Made by a program: the position numbers and the translations under genes. Positions 11,443 to 22,538 of a stretch of 64,000 bases of DNA are shown here, in pieces. How positions within the stretch are numbered: the stretch's first letter is position 1; each line of letters starts with the position of its first letter. This stretch comes from Apostichopus japonicus (lineage: Eukaryota; Echinodermata; Holothuroidea; Aspidochirotida; Stichopodidae). A model generated the notes under the pieces. The model did not search any database. It was not told the DNA's origin and saw only the letters and a list, made by a program, of their open reading frames with translations. The stretch covers positions 10,449,513-10,513,512 of the forward strand of contig NC_092577.1 of assembly GCF_037975245.1 (NCBI RefSeq). Reading direction: 5' to 3'.

Positions 11443-14043
11443 CAAGTGTATTGCCTCAGGTAAGAAAGAATTACGGAACCCGGACGTTTTAGTATGGGGC
11501 ACCTGCAATCGTATCCCGGATCTGTTGAACACGATAAGACTATGAAAAGGGTGTGTGTGATCTTCTTTTATATTATTTAGTTTCTTCATCAGACTCTAGT
11601 CTCTTCATTTATGGATGAGAGTGACGGAAGGCTTGAACCAATGCAGCTAACTTCAGCTAACTTCCGAACACGTTCCAGCTCTGCCCTGTACTTCTTCGGC
11701 TTGCTGCCAAAGAAACATATAAAACTAGACGTTATGACCCTTTGGATGATTGACTGGTAGAATAATTTCATGATGGTATAATTAACTCTGCGTTGTTTTA
11801 TTCTTCTAAGGAAATAAAGTCGTTGGCAGGCTTTACCCTTAACAGCATTTGTGTGAATATTCCAATTAAGTTTATTATCAATATACGTTTACAGATACTT
11901 GTTGCTTTCTACCCTCTCAACTACTTTGCCATAAACTATGACATGATCATGGACAATATTGCCTTTCCTAAAATCAAACACTAGTTCCTTAGTTTTATTT
12001 ATATTTAACATGAGACTGTTACTTGTACACCAACCAACAAACTTCTGTACTTCACTAACAAAGGCAGGGCTGTCATTATTATAAAGAAGACCAGTCAGCA
12101 TATTTGATAATATTGCATTGGTCACTCGATATTTACAATCATTTGTGTACAAGCAGAACAGCACTAGTGAGAGCACACATCCTTGGGGGCACCCGTTCTA
12201 ATGACACACTGGTCAGATCTGAAATCACCCATTCTAACCATCTGAGGTCTACAACAAATATAATTGAGGACCCAGAGTACGATGTTGTAGTTCACTTGCA
12301 TGTTTTTGTACTAATATATTGGGCTTAATAGTGTTAAATGCACTCGAGAAGTCAATGAAGATTGACCTCACAGACGTTTTGGGTTGGTCTAAGTGCTTCA
12401 AGACCCCATGCAGGTAAACAAGTATTGCGTCATCTACACCTCTTTTGCTTTGGCAGGCAAACTGATGTTCATCTATAACAACACCTTTTTCAGCTAGAAG
12501 AAGTTTTAGTACCACCCTGTCCAGACATTTCATGATATTTGACGTGAGTGATATCGGACGGTAGTCATTTAAACATGAGACCACTTTTGTTTTAGGAACC
12601 GGGGTTATGATTGACGTTTTCCATATCTCGGGAAAACGCCCTCATTCGAGTGTTCTTTGGAAGATCGGAGTGAACACTGGCGCTAGCTGAGAGCTACATG
12701 TTTTTATTAACATATTTTAAACCCCGTCTGGGCCTGCGGCTTTATTTATCTTAACACTAGACAAATATTTCCTAACATCAGTTTCATTTACAATAACTCT
12801 GTCACTACCAGTGTTAGCACAATTAAGACTATTCCTCAATTTTTTATATTAATACCTGCATTAACCAATTTATCGCTATTCACATCAAACCTACAATAAA
12901 AATCATTCAAGTCATTAACCAGTTTTTGTCCATTTCTAATCGGTCCACTGTTATGTTTCCCTTTGTAACCAGTTATACTTTGCCAGGCTGCTTTCGAATT
13001 ACCCCCCTCAAATTTATCTTCCAATTTCATTCCATAGTCTTTTTTACAACTCTTAACTTCCTTTTTTATCTCCCGCTGTTTTGCCTTTACAAGATCAAAA
13101 TCCCCGCTTGAGAATGCAGCTTTCTTTTTATACACTAGGGATTTCAACTTTTTTGATAGCCACGGTTTGCTATTTGGGAAAATGCGACACGATTTCTTTG
13201 GGATTATCAGATCAGCACAGAAATTGATATATTCAGTAACAGTTGTTGTACGTACATTGTCACTAATACTCGTCACTGATGGAGTTGACTTTCAAGACAT
13301 TTGCATTGTACCAAACCAAGACCTTTTAGCTTTCTAGCAGCAAAAGGAGAGAGTTAATCTGAGACTTTTTCTGCCGCTTCTATGTCAGCTCTCGTCTTGG
13401 GCTATCTTTCTTCCACCAAAAATTTTCTAACATGCAATAAATAACGTTTCAAATCTCCTGTTAATTACTCCATAAATAGGTTAACTTAAACTGTACACTT
13501 AACATCCAATCATAGAGCAAGCACCTTGAAGTTAACCAGAAACACGTGAAATATTTTGTTCACGTTAGTGTGCGTGTGAATGTGTTTGTTTATTTTTTAT
13601 GACATTTCCACGTCAATTGATAACCCTGTGGAAGGTGGGTGAGTGGAAATTACTCTAAATGAGGTAATTTTGTGGCTTACAAGGTTTCTTTGGAAAAGTA
13701 TTATAGAATCGTGAGCATGTCGACCTAGTATACCTTGAAAATGTTATTTTGCAATTGCGCCATCTATTTAGGAACTACCATTCCGTACACTCAGTTGACT
13801 TTTGTTCAGCGATATTTTTACTAAAAAGATATAAGTGAGACCGTATAAATAACGTTATTTCAGATAAGTGTCAAAACTAGATTCGTAAATTGGAATCGAG
13901 ATGAGGTTTGATTGACGTTAAGGTATCGATTTGGTTCCACCTTTACGTTTGTAGCGACAAGATTGACCTCCGCATAATGTTGGGACGTATACGTAACAAT
14001 AGCTACATACATCATATGCCAGAAGAGGAATTTAGTTATTTAA

Positions 14044-16836
14044 AGATGAGGGCGCTCGTATACTTTTAGAAATAGGGGGCTTTGATTTCAGTGGTTTTGC
14101 GTGTCACCCATTACTCACATGACTTTTCTGAGTGGTCACCTGATCGTAGATGTACCTGGCTGTGAACGGTATCGTGTTGCAAGCTATGGCCTGGGGTGAT
14201 GTACGTTTGTTTACTCATGGAGGTGTTTTTACCCCCATGGTTTACTGTACGCTGGTCAGTGTGGTGGATATTCAAGTTAATAGGTAGTTAGCACGATGTT
14301 TACGTGCATACTTTGAATACAGCCAGTTTGCAGTAACACAGTATAGAAATTGTAATTTGAAGCACGAAAGGTTGCTAAACATGGAGGCGTATCCGGAGAA
14401 AGACAAAGAACGTATGTGAACAAAAGAGATCATACATACGACAGGGGCAAGCACTTTTCCCAGACTTTCGTTAACAGGTCGTGCGACATTCACAAACCGT
14501 TAGATCTGCAGCTATTGATACATCTGCATCTCCAGATTGAGATCAATTGCTTTCGTCCATTTTGTTCGATAGTAGCTATGACTGTGAAGCAGTCGCTTGG
14601 CACAGGGAGTTGTAAGGCGGGCAAGGTTGGGGAAAGTTTGATCAAGGAGAAACATTCGGTTTTGTATTATTGCCTACACGCAGTAAAGGACGGCGAAGCC
14701 GTCAATCTACACGATTTAACAAGCCGGAATAGTTGCGGATAACCAGCGGGTATAAATATCTGTATCGGTTTATTTATACTTGTGTTTATTTCCGTTGCCA
14801 AGAGGGGATATGATATTGAACGTGGGGAGGGTGTGGGGGTGGGGGCGGAGGAGGGTCCCCTTTGTAGTGTTGAAACGATGCTACATTTTACGTCTATCTT
14901 CGTGTATCACATGTATATATATATATATAAAAAAACTATCGACACGATCAATCAGTCCTGTCTCTCACCTCCTCTCATGCACTGCTGTATTTCCTTCCCT
15001 CTGTTTACCCTGTATTTTTTAATTTGCCGACTCCCCTCCCCCCATCCCCTAAAAAATATATGTTCACAAGGATGACAATTCTAGCTAAACACGCTTGTTG
15101 TGGTGAACGTTCACTATACTTGCGGATCAAGACGGATCCCCCCCACCCCGTACTTCCCAGTTTCAGGATTCGGAAAATGGAAGATTATTCGGAGTTTTCC
15201 CAAGAGCTAAAAAAAAAGTTGTTCGTGATGGTAACGTTCAATGATCTTATAGTCAGACATAGGCCTATATGGTTCTTTTTGTCCTTCATTGACGTCGAAG
15301 TTTGAAATTAGTTAATCATGCTAGGAACGTTCGGGCAATTTTTACTAAATTTCTCATGCAGACAGCTAGTATTTTTTTTATTTTTTTTAATTCCATCCAA
15401 TTTCAGTTCAAATCTCGAAGGACAATTTTTGGTTGACTAGTATCAAGTTGAGAGTTATAATTCGAGTCAGTCGTGAGTCGTGGTGAGGTGCAGCCTGGTA
15501 GCCCCATGGTGGGCTGGGTACCCCCACCCTCATCCCCGTTGCCGAATTGTTGGCATTTCGTTGGGGGCCCTTCGGAACAAGAAAAGGGATATTTAATTCT
15601 AGATTACAGTAGTTCACTGGAAATAACTGTTAATTTATTGTCATTTCTTATTCCCTTTTTGCCAATCCTCTTTGAAGAGGGTGGAGCAAGGTCTTTTACT
15701 CCCCTTTTTCCGTTCAAGTTTCGATATTTATAATTCGGGTCAAAGGGGTGAAAGGACAGGGTTTACGTGCACCGGTTAGGAGGATGGGGTGCATCTAGGG
15801 CAAGTGCTCTGTGATCGCCTTAAGGGCCCGTGGGCCGTGGCCAGGAGCCCAAAAATAAGTAAATATACATATTTATCTATATACTGTATATATGACATAA
15901 AATGCTTTGTCTTTCCCTAAAACTAAAATTTATATATGAAATAAAATACAAAGTAAGTTGTGACTGAGTTTATGTATAATTCATACCTAATTTGGCTGAA
16001 ATACCTACCAATTGTTCACAAATGCCGGACTTGACCATACTTTTGATTCACAACTTTGTTGGAATCACTTCAGTCAATTTTGTTTTCACTCATTCGCGTT
16101 TGTGTTTTTGTGACACGAGTCAGTGTGTATCAGCCAAAGGCTTATAAAGTTCACTATTACTTTCTTGAGCTGTGAAAGAATGTCGACTTGCGATTTCGGT
16201 TACAATATTTCAAATACTTTACTCAGGTTAGCACAAGCCTGGCGCATCTGTAAAAGTTTGAAATACACTGTTTTTTACAGTAAAATAGCATTAGGATATT
16301 GTACTTCTAAAGGCTAAACTTCTGATATTCGACACAGCATAAAGCATGCAGAGCTTTCCTAATCCGTGAATCAACTATACGAAACCAGGGCACCCGAACA
16401 GTTCGGACTTAGACTGCTCATAATGTAGCCTAAAATAGTAAAACCTAGAGTAGCAGCTCCCTGGTCAAACTAAAAGACTACGCCTGATGCAAAGCTCGAC
16501 CGTAACCTATACTGTACAGCCCACTAGTTGTGAAAAGTTCTGAACGTAAAAAAATAAACCACAGAGTTTTGTATCACACAACACACACGAAAACGCGGTA
16601 TAATAATTTACCGCATACTACCGACACGGCCAAAGACGAGAAACTATGCAGGAATTTTGTCAAGGCCACCGCTACAGGTATCCAAACCCGTTTATTGCTT
16701 ACTAGCCGTAAAAACGGGATTGCTAAGAAATTACTAGAAAACAGCGACGAACCGGTAGAGGGTAGTATTGATATTACTTTTGAATCAGGTGGTGTGAAGG
16801 ACATAATTTACGAGGAAATTACGAGCGAGCCCACCT
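14044..16836. mobile_element. 2.8-kb DNA transposon with TTAA target duplication
   Basis: TTAA at 14040-14043 and at 16837-16840 flank a 2793-bp insert; the right arm has one TTAA at 30878-30881 with matching flanks on both sides. The ends are imperfect inverted repeats: AGATGAGGGCGCTCGTA against AGGTGGGCTCGCTCGTA, 13 of 17 matching. TTAA duplications are known for piggyBac and Kolobok. The AGRTGRG termini are unlike the usual CCC start of piggyBac, so Kolobok-like is my preferred guess. No transposase is recognisable; the longest frames (14416-14742 and 16530-16865) match no family I know. Probably a non-autonomous or decayed copy. Confidence 0.75.
14416..14742 (+). CDS. Unrecognised 108-codon frame within the TTAA element
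   Basis: I do not recognise this frame. It lacks low-complexity bias and has a Lys-rich middle, but no domain motif, signal peptide or membrane segment. It lies wholly within the TTAA element, so it would belong to the transposon if real. It may well be chance. Confidence 0.15.
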   Translation: MNKRDHTYDRGKHFSQTFVNRSCDIHKPLDLQLLIHLHLQIEINCFRPFCSIVAMTVKQSLGTGSCKAGKVGESLIKEKHSVLYYCLHAVKDGEAVNLHDLTSRNSCG

Positions 16837-16865
16837 TTAACTTTGATAATGACGCTTACACGTAA
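16530..16865 (+). CDS. Unrecognised 111-codon frame across the TTAA element's right end
   Basis: Composition is protein-like: a basic N-terminal half followed by an acidic C-terminal half (GSIDITFESGGVKDIIYEE). It runs through the terminal inverted repeat and the TTAA duplication into arm sequence, stopping at 16865. Its last residues are therefore encoded by flanking DNA, which argues against a conserved gene end. No family recognised. Confidence 0.2.
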   Translation: MKSSERKKINHRVLYHTTHTKTRYNNLPHTTDTAKDEKLCRNFVKATATGIQTRLLLTSRKNGIAKKLLENSDEPVEGSIDITFESGGVKDIIYEEITSEPTFNFDNDAYT

Positions 16866-17456
16866 TTCCTCTTTCGCTAAAATACGTTAAGTATATGCAG
16901 GCATGCGGTTGAAACTACACTATTGCAAGGTAGGAGTTATTGTTTGAATCTCATCCCTACGCCGTTTTCATGTAACCACCCCTTCAATGGCTTATTAAGT
17001 TTGCTCGATCAGGCTTGTCCGCTCCACCCCACCCCTTCTGGCGACAGATTGCACAATGTTGATGAAGCAAGGGATATTTTGAGACAGTTGGGTACTTCTG
17101 AAAACCTTTGTCGATATACTTAGTTACCTTATTTTATCATACATTCATTAAACAAAGGTGGGAGTGCATGATGAGGTGCTAGGAGGCTAGCAAAGGGGAC
17201 GAAGCAAGAATTAAGGGGAGTTGGTGTCTTCTAAGCATTCGCTTGCAGGAAATGTTCTGAAGTCATTAGTAAATTTGATATCCATAGTGGTTTTTCTGGT
17301 GTTTTATTCTTTATTTATTTACTATATATCTGTCATACCACTTGCTACATATGCATCTCTTAATAACGTATTGGCTTGCCTATAAAGCGTGGTTATTCTG
17401 TGTAGATTGTCAGATTCAAAGCACCAGATTCAAAGCACTCTGTACAATCATAACAC

Positions 17457-17885
17457 TTGGGTAACACTCCCTCAATGATAGTTACACAAAGCCAATTATT
17501 GACACTGTATGAAACCTCTTTAAAGGAACGTTCACATGAAGGTTCAAAACTGTTATCAAATCCTATTCTGCAAATTGTGGAAGATTTATCCAAGGAAGCC
17601 GCAACACATGTTATTGAGTTGATTAGGGGATTCCCGAGTATTCATGGAAATCGTTACCAAAATGTTTCTATATTTACCAATAATATAGACTATTATGCAC
17701 TTCTTGGAAGATGCATGGTCGCCTTTGTCACCATTTGTGACATTGTACACTGTGGCTGTTGCACACAATGCAGGTCATGTGTGCATAAGGGGGATATTGT
17801 CTTGGTTAATCTATTAACACGCGATGGCCTTCACAATAGTGTAACGACGTACTACATAGTCATTTTGTTCTGTTTCACCAGGTAG
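17457..17885 (+). CDS. Unrecognised 142-codon frame in the spacer
   Basis: The N-terminal half has a soluble, helical look (SKLLSNPILQIVEDLSKEAA); the C-terminal half turns Cys-rich (CDIVHCGCCTQCRSC) and then hydrophobic. The change of character suggests at most the first half could be a true exon or a repeat relic. No splice signals or homologue are evident. I do not assign a function. Confidence 0.2.
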   Translation: MGNTPSMIVTQSQLLTLYETSLKERSHEGSKLLSNPILQIVEDLSKEAATHVIELIRGFPSIHGNRYQNVSIFTNNIDYYALLGRCMVAFVTICDIVHCGCCTQCRSCVHKGDIVLVNLLTRDGLHNSVTTYYIVILFCFTR

Positions 17886-18188
17886 TTCTAAGTTTGTGAC
17901 GTCACAACGAAATGCACGTTCTTTGTTTATTTATGTTCAGGATAACCACTTTTGGCTAATACCAGCAGAGCAGACAATAAAAATGATTCAGTCGTTTGCA
18001 AAGAGCTTGAAAAATGGAGAAAACTGTGCATGACATTTCGTGGGCGGATGTCTGTAAATTGCGAACAATTTTGCGGGGATGTGGAAAAGAACTTATTGTC
18101 GACAGGCATATTGGGTCATTCACGAATCGATCCGTTTACGTATTGATTAATCAAATACTTATTGGTCACCTTACATTGGGAGCAAAAC

Positions 18189-18189
<1 letters not shown>

Positions 18190-18221
<32 letters not shown>
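18190..18221. repeat. (GA)n microsatellite
   Basis: About 16 uninterrupted GA units. Confidence 0.95.
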
Positions 18222-19186
18222 GAAAACACCCTTTACACTGAACACAGGAAAATTCCTAGTGCAAGCAGCTTACTGGAAGATGATGTACTTGAATCCACTC
18301 AGGAGTGTTTTATTGAGATATTGCAAGGAAGTAACCTTTCATACAGGTTGAACGAGGTAGACATTGTAATACAAAAAGCGATGCCTTGGTAAAGGACAGC
18401 ACCCACTTTAACAAAGTGTAAAAAAGGACTTTTATAGTATGTTATACGTAGGGAGGAGACTTAGAAAGCGAACGGTAGAAGCTAGCAGAAAAGAATGAGT
18501 AACATATAGAAACAAAGTTTCGTTGGTTAACTTAGTCACGTAGAAACATTATTTGTGTGTTTGATTTGCAAATATCAGCAATTCAAGTTCAGCTTTCATA
18601 GTATCATTTCCTAGATACGACTATGGTCACTATAAATTGTTGACAACTGTAAACGATCATTAGTAATCAAGTGGATATACTCACCACGGGTCCCGTTGAA
18701 TCACAAATTACTATTTAGTAAATAGCTTTGAAAAGTTGTATTTCTTTACAAAAAATTGATTATCTAATTTTTACCAGAAACATTTTTGGAAAACATGTAC
18801 TGACAAAGACGCTCTAAAAGGCCAACTTTCTTTCAGTTGCCACCTTGATATGCCAACTTAGACATAATAAACTAATCAAATTGAATTATTTTCCGGTATT
18901 TTTCGGTAAATGTTATTATTTGCGTAATCCTATGTTTTATAAAAGTTAAGTTTGGTAAAAATGATCTTATCACCACATAAAATATTCCTTAATTATGCCT
19001 TCTGTTTGAGATTATGGGTTTGGTAAATGTTCTTTCATTCTTAGGCAGAACCTCACAGCATGTTATTAATAATACAAACGAAGAGTGTTCCTTGACTATA
19101 ATACGGAAGTTATATGCTTACAGACGCACATTAAACACAAGTATTTCTTCTTTTATATATAAAGCAGTCATCGTAAGAGAATGTAT

Positions 19187-19744
19187 TGTAACGCTAACTC
19201 AGTCTAAGATTCTGGGGCGTCCAAATGATTCCCTGCTGAGGACTGGTGGTGGTATGGAAACAAATGCGGCTTGGATGGTCGTATGTTAGTAAACGACGAG
19301 CCTTAAATCTCGCTATTACATGCAAAAGATATAACACATAGATAAATGAGTAAAGAACAAGCGCTGTGTAGATTTCGCAATCTATTACTATAACCAGCCA
19401 CGGTACAAACAATACATCGGCACGAAGCCCTCAATAATAGGTAGAAAACATGCACTTAACGATAATGGTCACAAACGAGGTCTCAATAACGAAGTAGAGT
19501 CCTATAACGATACGTACAAAAGGGTATAAAAGACAAATACAAGACAGATACAAGTACGACCACAATGGTCGGAGCCAGGGCTACTACCGAACCGAACGAT
19601 TCAGATCGGGAGCGAAGACTGGTCACAAGTCTTGAGGTCTGCTTCAGCTGAGCTGGTGAGCAGACATCACGTGACCTGTAATTATTACGTAATGTAGCCT
19701 ACGACAAATAGAGGGCGACATATATGATGACCAACGGCATCACA
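19187..19744 (-). repeat. 3' LTR of the Ty3 element
   Basis: This 558-bp direct repeat matches 28592-29149. In element orientation it starts TGTGATGCC and ends GCGTTACA, the usual TG...CA form. Identity with the other copy extends five bases further (CTATC), so the true end could be 19749. Confidence 0.93.
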
Positions 19745-19748
19745 CTAT

Positions 19749-19757
19749 CCCCTTCTC
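19749..19757 (-). promoter_or_regulatory. Polypurine tract
   Basis: In element orientation GAGAAGGGG lies just before the 3' LTR, the expected plus-strand primer for reverse transcription. Confidence 0.7.
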
Positions 19758-20434
19758 AGTCCTTAACTTGTCCCCAAGTTATGAAAACAAAATAGTAAGG
19801 ATCGCAAATTAGACACAAATCTAAAATCATAAACATGCTAATACAAAAAGAAATCCAAATACATGAATACTTATAAAAGCAAAGTATAGCTAATAGTGCC
19901 TGCCATGCACGAGAGCCTATACACACAATAACATTTGATATTAACTCTTAATATGGGTTCAGAACTAACTTTTGAGATAAAAACGTATCACATGTCAATC
20001 TGTACCGACTAAAAAAAAATATGTCCTAGCTCGACTGCGAAAGAAGAAAGTTACGCAATACGAGAGTAATAGAAGAGTAATATGACCTTACATGCACGTG
20101 TTCATACCCTAAAGGAATAACGCGGCTCGCGCGAAAAGTGCAATTTGGACTCATGTGAGGTCACATTCCAGATACAACTAATAATAGTAAAAACAACTTA
20201 CGGTGCCGTACATAGATATAAATACATGAAAACAATCCAAGTGAATCAAAACATAACACTCTTGATGTAACACAGAGATCCAAACCACAAAATAAATTGA
20301 TTGGAAGTCCGCATCAAAAGGTGAAATGTCCATAATAATAAGGTGAAATGTCCATAATATTTTCACAGTAAAGATATATAATAAAGAAACACGTTTTTTA
20401 ACACAAAAGTCCTGATCTAGGGCATCTCTATGGA
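19758..20434 (-). other. Untranslated 3' region of the Ty3 element
   Basis: About 680 bp between the last element frame and the polypurine tract. AT-rich, no recognisable coding sequence; a 17-bp duplication (AAGGTGAAATGTCCATA) is present near 20318 and 20341. Confidence 0.6.
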
Positions 20435-21109
20435 TTAAGGGTAAGTCAACAGTTCCCTGGTCCGTGGGGGCAATTCGAATCCCTCCTTCTCCGTGGTAAG
20501 GACTGTACCATCTGGGTATTGGACAGTATGTTTTTCTTTCCTGTAAATAACTCCAAGACCAAGGTTTTTTACTTCCGCGTTGATGATGAGTGGAATCCTT
20601 GAAGTAACCATCAGGTTCCGCAGACGGGTCAGTTCTTTATCATCCAGAGTTGAATCCGACGATGCTGTTGAAGGGGTTGATGTTGAAGTGGTTGGGGAAG
20701 GTGTAGAGCTATTCTCAATGGGTGATGTCAGGGGGGTTGGCGCTCGTCTATCACTGGGTCCAAACGAAAGGTCGATAGGTCCGCAGTCTACCGTTGAGGC
20801 GGGGGCGTTCTCACACGACTGGTTGCTCGCTTCGATGAGGGCAGCTAACGGATCGAAGGGTGACGGAGGTAGATCCTCGGTGCCAAAAGCCAAAGAAATA
20901 TCATTTAGCCACTCATTGTTATTCGGTGTCACAGCAGGACTCGACTTTGAATTGGCAATCTGGGGTCCAGCTGATTGTGGCACAAAAGGAGCCACCGGTC
21001 CTGGCCTCCTTAAACAAAAACGCCTACCTCGCCTACCCCTAAATTCACAGTTTGGGTGATGACTGCGAAGCTGCTTCCATGAAAAAATAATCGCCCGCAC
21101 GAAAAACAA
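20435..21109 (-). CDS. Extra 3' frame of the Ty3 element (zinc-finger-like start)
   Basis: A 224-codon frame downstream of integrase. Its start holds SWKQLRSHHPNC, the second half of a C2HC-like finger; the first half, CFSCGRLFF, is in the neighbouring frame just upstream (about 21110-21090). A slip in the A6 run at 21082-21087 (T6 on the coding strand) would account for the break. After a basic stretch (RGRRGRRF) comes a Pro/Ser/Thr-rich middle and an ordered end with TRIPLIINAEVKNLG-like sequence. It has no membrane segment or signal peptide, so it is not an envelope gene. Function unknown; a nucleic-acid-binding accessory protein is an inference from the finger. Confidence 0.6.
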   Translation of the reverse strand: MFFVRAIIFSWKQLRSHHPNCEFRGRRGRRFCLRRPGPVAPFVPQSAGPQIANSKSSPAVTPNNNEWLNDISLAFGTEDLPPSPFDPLAALIEASNQSCENAPASTVDCGPIDLSFGPSDRRAPTPLTSPIENSSTPSPTTSTSTPSTASSDSTLDDKELTRLRNLMVTSRIPLIINAEVKNLGLGVIYRKEKHTVQYPDGTVLTTEKEGFELPPRTRELLTYP

Positions 21110-21369
21110 TCTACTTGTGGACTACCAATACCACGCCCGAATGGAAGGTTTGCGGACATTGCTCTATCTTTCCAATAAAAACAATAAAGCAATAAATAAG
21201 CAATAAATGAAAATATGTAGCCTATGTTCTGACAACACCGGTTCTGGAAGCAGAGTGAGCGTCAGTGGAGAATCAGAGCTTCACCCACTAATAGAGCGAA
21301 CGTTTACCAGTCCCGGGTCAAAACTAAATATAAGTCTACTTGTTGCTTACGTAACGCTTACGTAACTAC

Positions 21370-21650
21370 GAGGCCTCACCAACTCTGTTGGTCTCAACAC
21401 TCTCTCCAGATGCTAAGCACAATTTAAGACGATCGTGGTGAACGACATTCGGCCTCGATCGTTCCGACTGTTTTATACGATAAGTTACATCGGATAACTT
21501 ATTTACTATTAAATATGGGCTTTCCCAATATCTTTGCAACTTAGGAGACAGTCCCTTTTTCTTACTGGGGTTATGCAGCCAAACTTTATCACCGACGTTA
21601 TAATTTTTGGCACTGCTACGCCTATCATAGGACTTCTTCTGCCTTTCAAT
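21370..21650 (-). pseudogene. Integrase C-terminal module, frameshifted
   Basis: Downstream of a frame change near 21650, another minus-strand frame gives WESPYLIVNKLSDVTYRIK and then VVHHDRLK. This is the GPY/F-like C-terminal module of Ty3 integrases, which binds DNA or chromatin next to the catalytic core. It follows the core directly and shows that the frame at 21509-22477 ends in false sequence. Confidence 0.75.
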
Positions 21651-22477
21651 TGACGCATTTGTTCGATTTTAGACATTTCATGAACTGTCCTAAGTTTTTC
21701 TTCCAATTTACTTACATAGCTAATACTTGAACTAATTCCAACATGGGGAGGGGGTACCAGGCGATCAACTGGGAGATTGATCTCCCTTCCTAACATCATT
21801 ACACTGGGTGTCTCTCCCGTGGTCTCGTGCACAGAGGAGCGGTACGCCGTGGTAACATGGGGTAACCATTCATCCCAATCACGTTGGTTTTCCGAAACAA
21901 CGGCCGATAACATTGCCTCTAAGGTTCTGTTAAAACGCTCCACCATGCCATTAGATTGGGGGTGAAAGGCTGTGGTACGAGTTTTATCAATACCAAGGAG
22001 CTGTGCTAATTCTTTAAACAAATTTGACTCGAAATTTCGGCCCTGGTCAGTATGCAACTGTAGGGGAACACCGAACCTCAACACAAACTGTTCTACAAAG
22101 ACTCTGGCCACAGTAACTGCCTCCTGGTTTGGGATCGCATAAGCCTCGGTCCACTTAGTAAAGTAGTCCGCTACACACAAAATATATCTATTTCCCGTGT
22201 CGGTAACTGGCAAGGGTCCCAATATATCCATGGCCACTCTTTCCATGGGGGCTCCTACCACGTACTTTTGCATACGTGCTCTATGAGATTTAATTGGACC
22301 CTTCCTTGAAGAGCATTTTTCACATTGCCGACACCATCTCTCTATATCCTTATGATATCCAGCCCAGTAAAATCTAGATTGGACTCTCCTCATAGTTTTC
22401 TTAACACCTAGGTGACCAGCTGTGGCGTTACTATGTAACAAAGACATTACCTCATTACGCATGCTTCTAGCCACCAC
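21509..22477 (-). CDS. Ty3 integrase, partial (zinc finger and catalytic core)
   Basis: This frame of 322 codons carries the HHCC zinc-binding region (H15, H22, C52, C55) and the rve catalytic core: D84 in MDILGPLP, D144 in HTDQGRNFES and E180 in NGMVERFNRT, a D-59-D-35-E spacing typical of Ty3 integrases. The enzyme inserts the cDNA into the genome. The upstream end is cut off from RNase H by the 22539-23808 insertion, and the last 40 or so residues are out of frame, since the GPY-like module continues in another frame. The annotated ATG is simply the first Met; pol would be read as a polyprotein. All catalytic residues remain. Confidence 0.93.
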   Translation of the reverse strand: MVARSMRNEVMSLLHSNATAGHLGVKKTMRRVQSRFYWAGYHKDIERWCRQCEKCSSRKGPIKSHRARMQKYVVGAPMERVAMDILGPLPVTDTGNRYILCVADYFTKWTEAYAIPNQEAVTVARVFVEQFVLRFGVPLQLHTDQGRNFESNLFKELAQLLGIDKTRTTAFHPQSNGMVERFNRTLEAMLSAVVSENQRDWDEWLPHVTTAYRSSVHETTGETPSVMMLGREINLPVDRLVPPPHVGISSSISYVSKLEEKLRTVHEMSKIEQMRQLKGRRSPMIGVAVPKIITSVIKFGCITPVRKRDCLLSCKDIGKAHI

Positions 22478-22538
22478 TAATTTCCAGGAGATCTCATTCC
22501 CCGAGTCAGATTCCCATTTTCGATAAAGAATACCATTT

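Larger units (their letters stand above)
10696..13245 (-). mobile_element. 5'-truncated LINE (Rex/CR1-like) insertion, frameshifted
   Basis: A 2550-bp insert between TTGTA copies at 10691-10695 and 13246-13250; the right arm shows the uninterrupted site near 31540. The minus strand encodes parts of a reverse transcriptase in several frames. About 12840-13245 gives a pre-RT linker with PWLSKKLKSLVYKKK; 12249-12584 gives NDYRPISLTSNIMKCLDRVV and a SAFNTI motif; 11889-12176 gives the palm and thumb part with LNINKTKELVFDFRK; 11589-11771 gives the C-terminal FYQSIIQRVITSS block. The YxDD active site is disrupted (SNML where SKYADD is expected near 12110). The minus-strand 3' end has AATAAA just before 10696. 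Dead copy; it contains a SINE with a TACA array. Confidence 0.85.
4264..17263 (+). repeat. Left arm of a giant imperfect inverted repeat
   Basis: Read on the plus strand, this arm matches the reverse complement of 30385-35177 in collinear blocks: 4264-4380, 4430-4772, 8470-10690, 13251-14043 and 16841-17263. Outer ends share TTAAAGTTTTATTTCAATGG (4264 and 35177). Inner ends share AAATGTTCTGAAGT (ending 17263 and starting 30385 in reverse), after which similarity stops. Gaps between blocks are transposon insertions present only here. Without them the arm is about 4 kb, close to the right arm's 4.3 kb. By eye the blocks are roughly 80-90% identical, so the duplication is older than the insertions. 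Confidence 0.9.
17264..19186. other. Left part of the inverted-repeat spacer
   Basis: Single-copy sequence within this window, between the left arm and the Ty3 element. It contains an unrecognised 142-codon frame (17457-17885), shorter frames near 17950-18240 and a GA microsatellite at 18190-18221. I see no recognisable gene. Confidence 0.5.

Noticed and set aside
10976-11589. Several long open frames of repeated YIHT, MYVC or CMYV
   Set aside because: They are translations of the TACA microsatellite; any frame of a tetranucleotide array without stops stays open.
20580-21059. 159-codon plus-strand frame opposite the Ty3 3' frame
   Set aside because: Antisense reading of the Ser/Thr/Pro-rich element frame; the sense frame has the better motif content.
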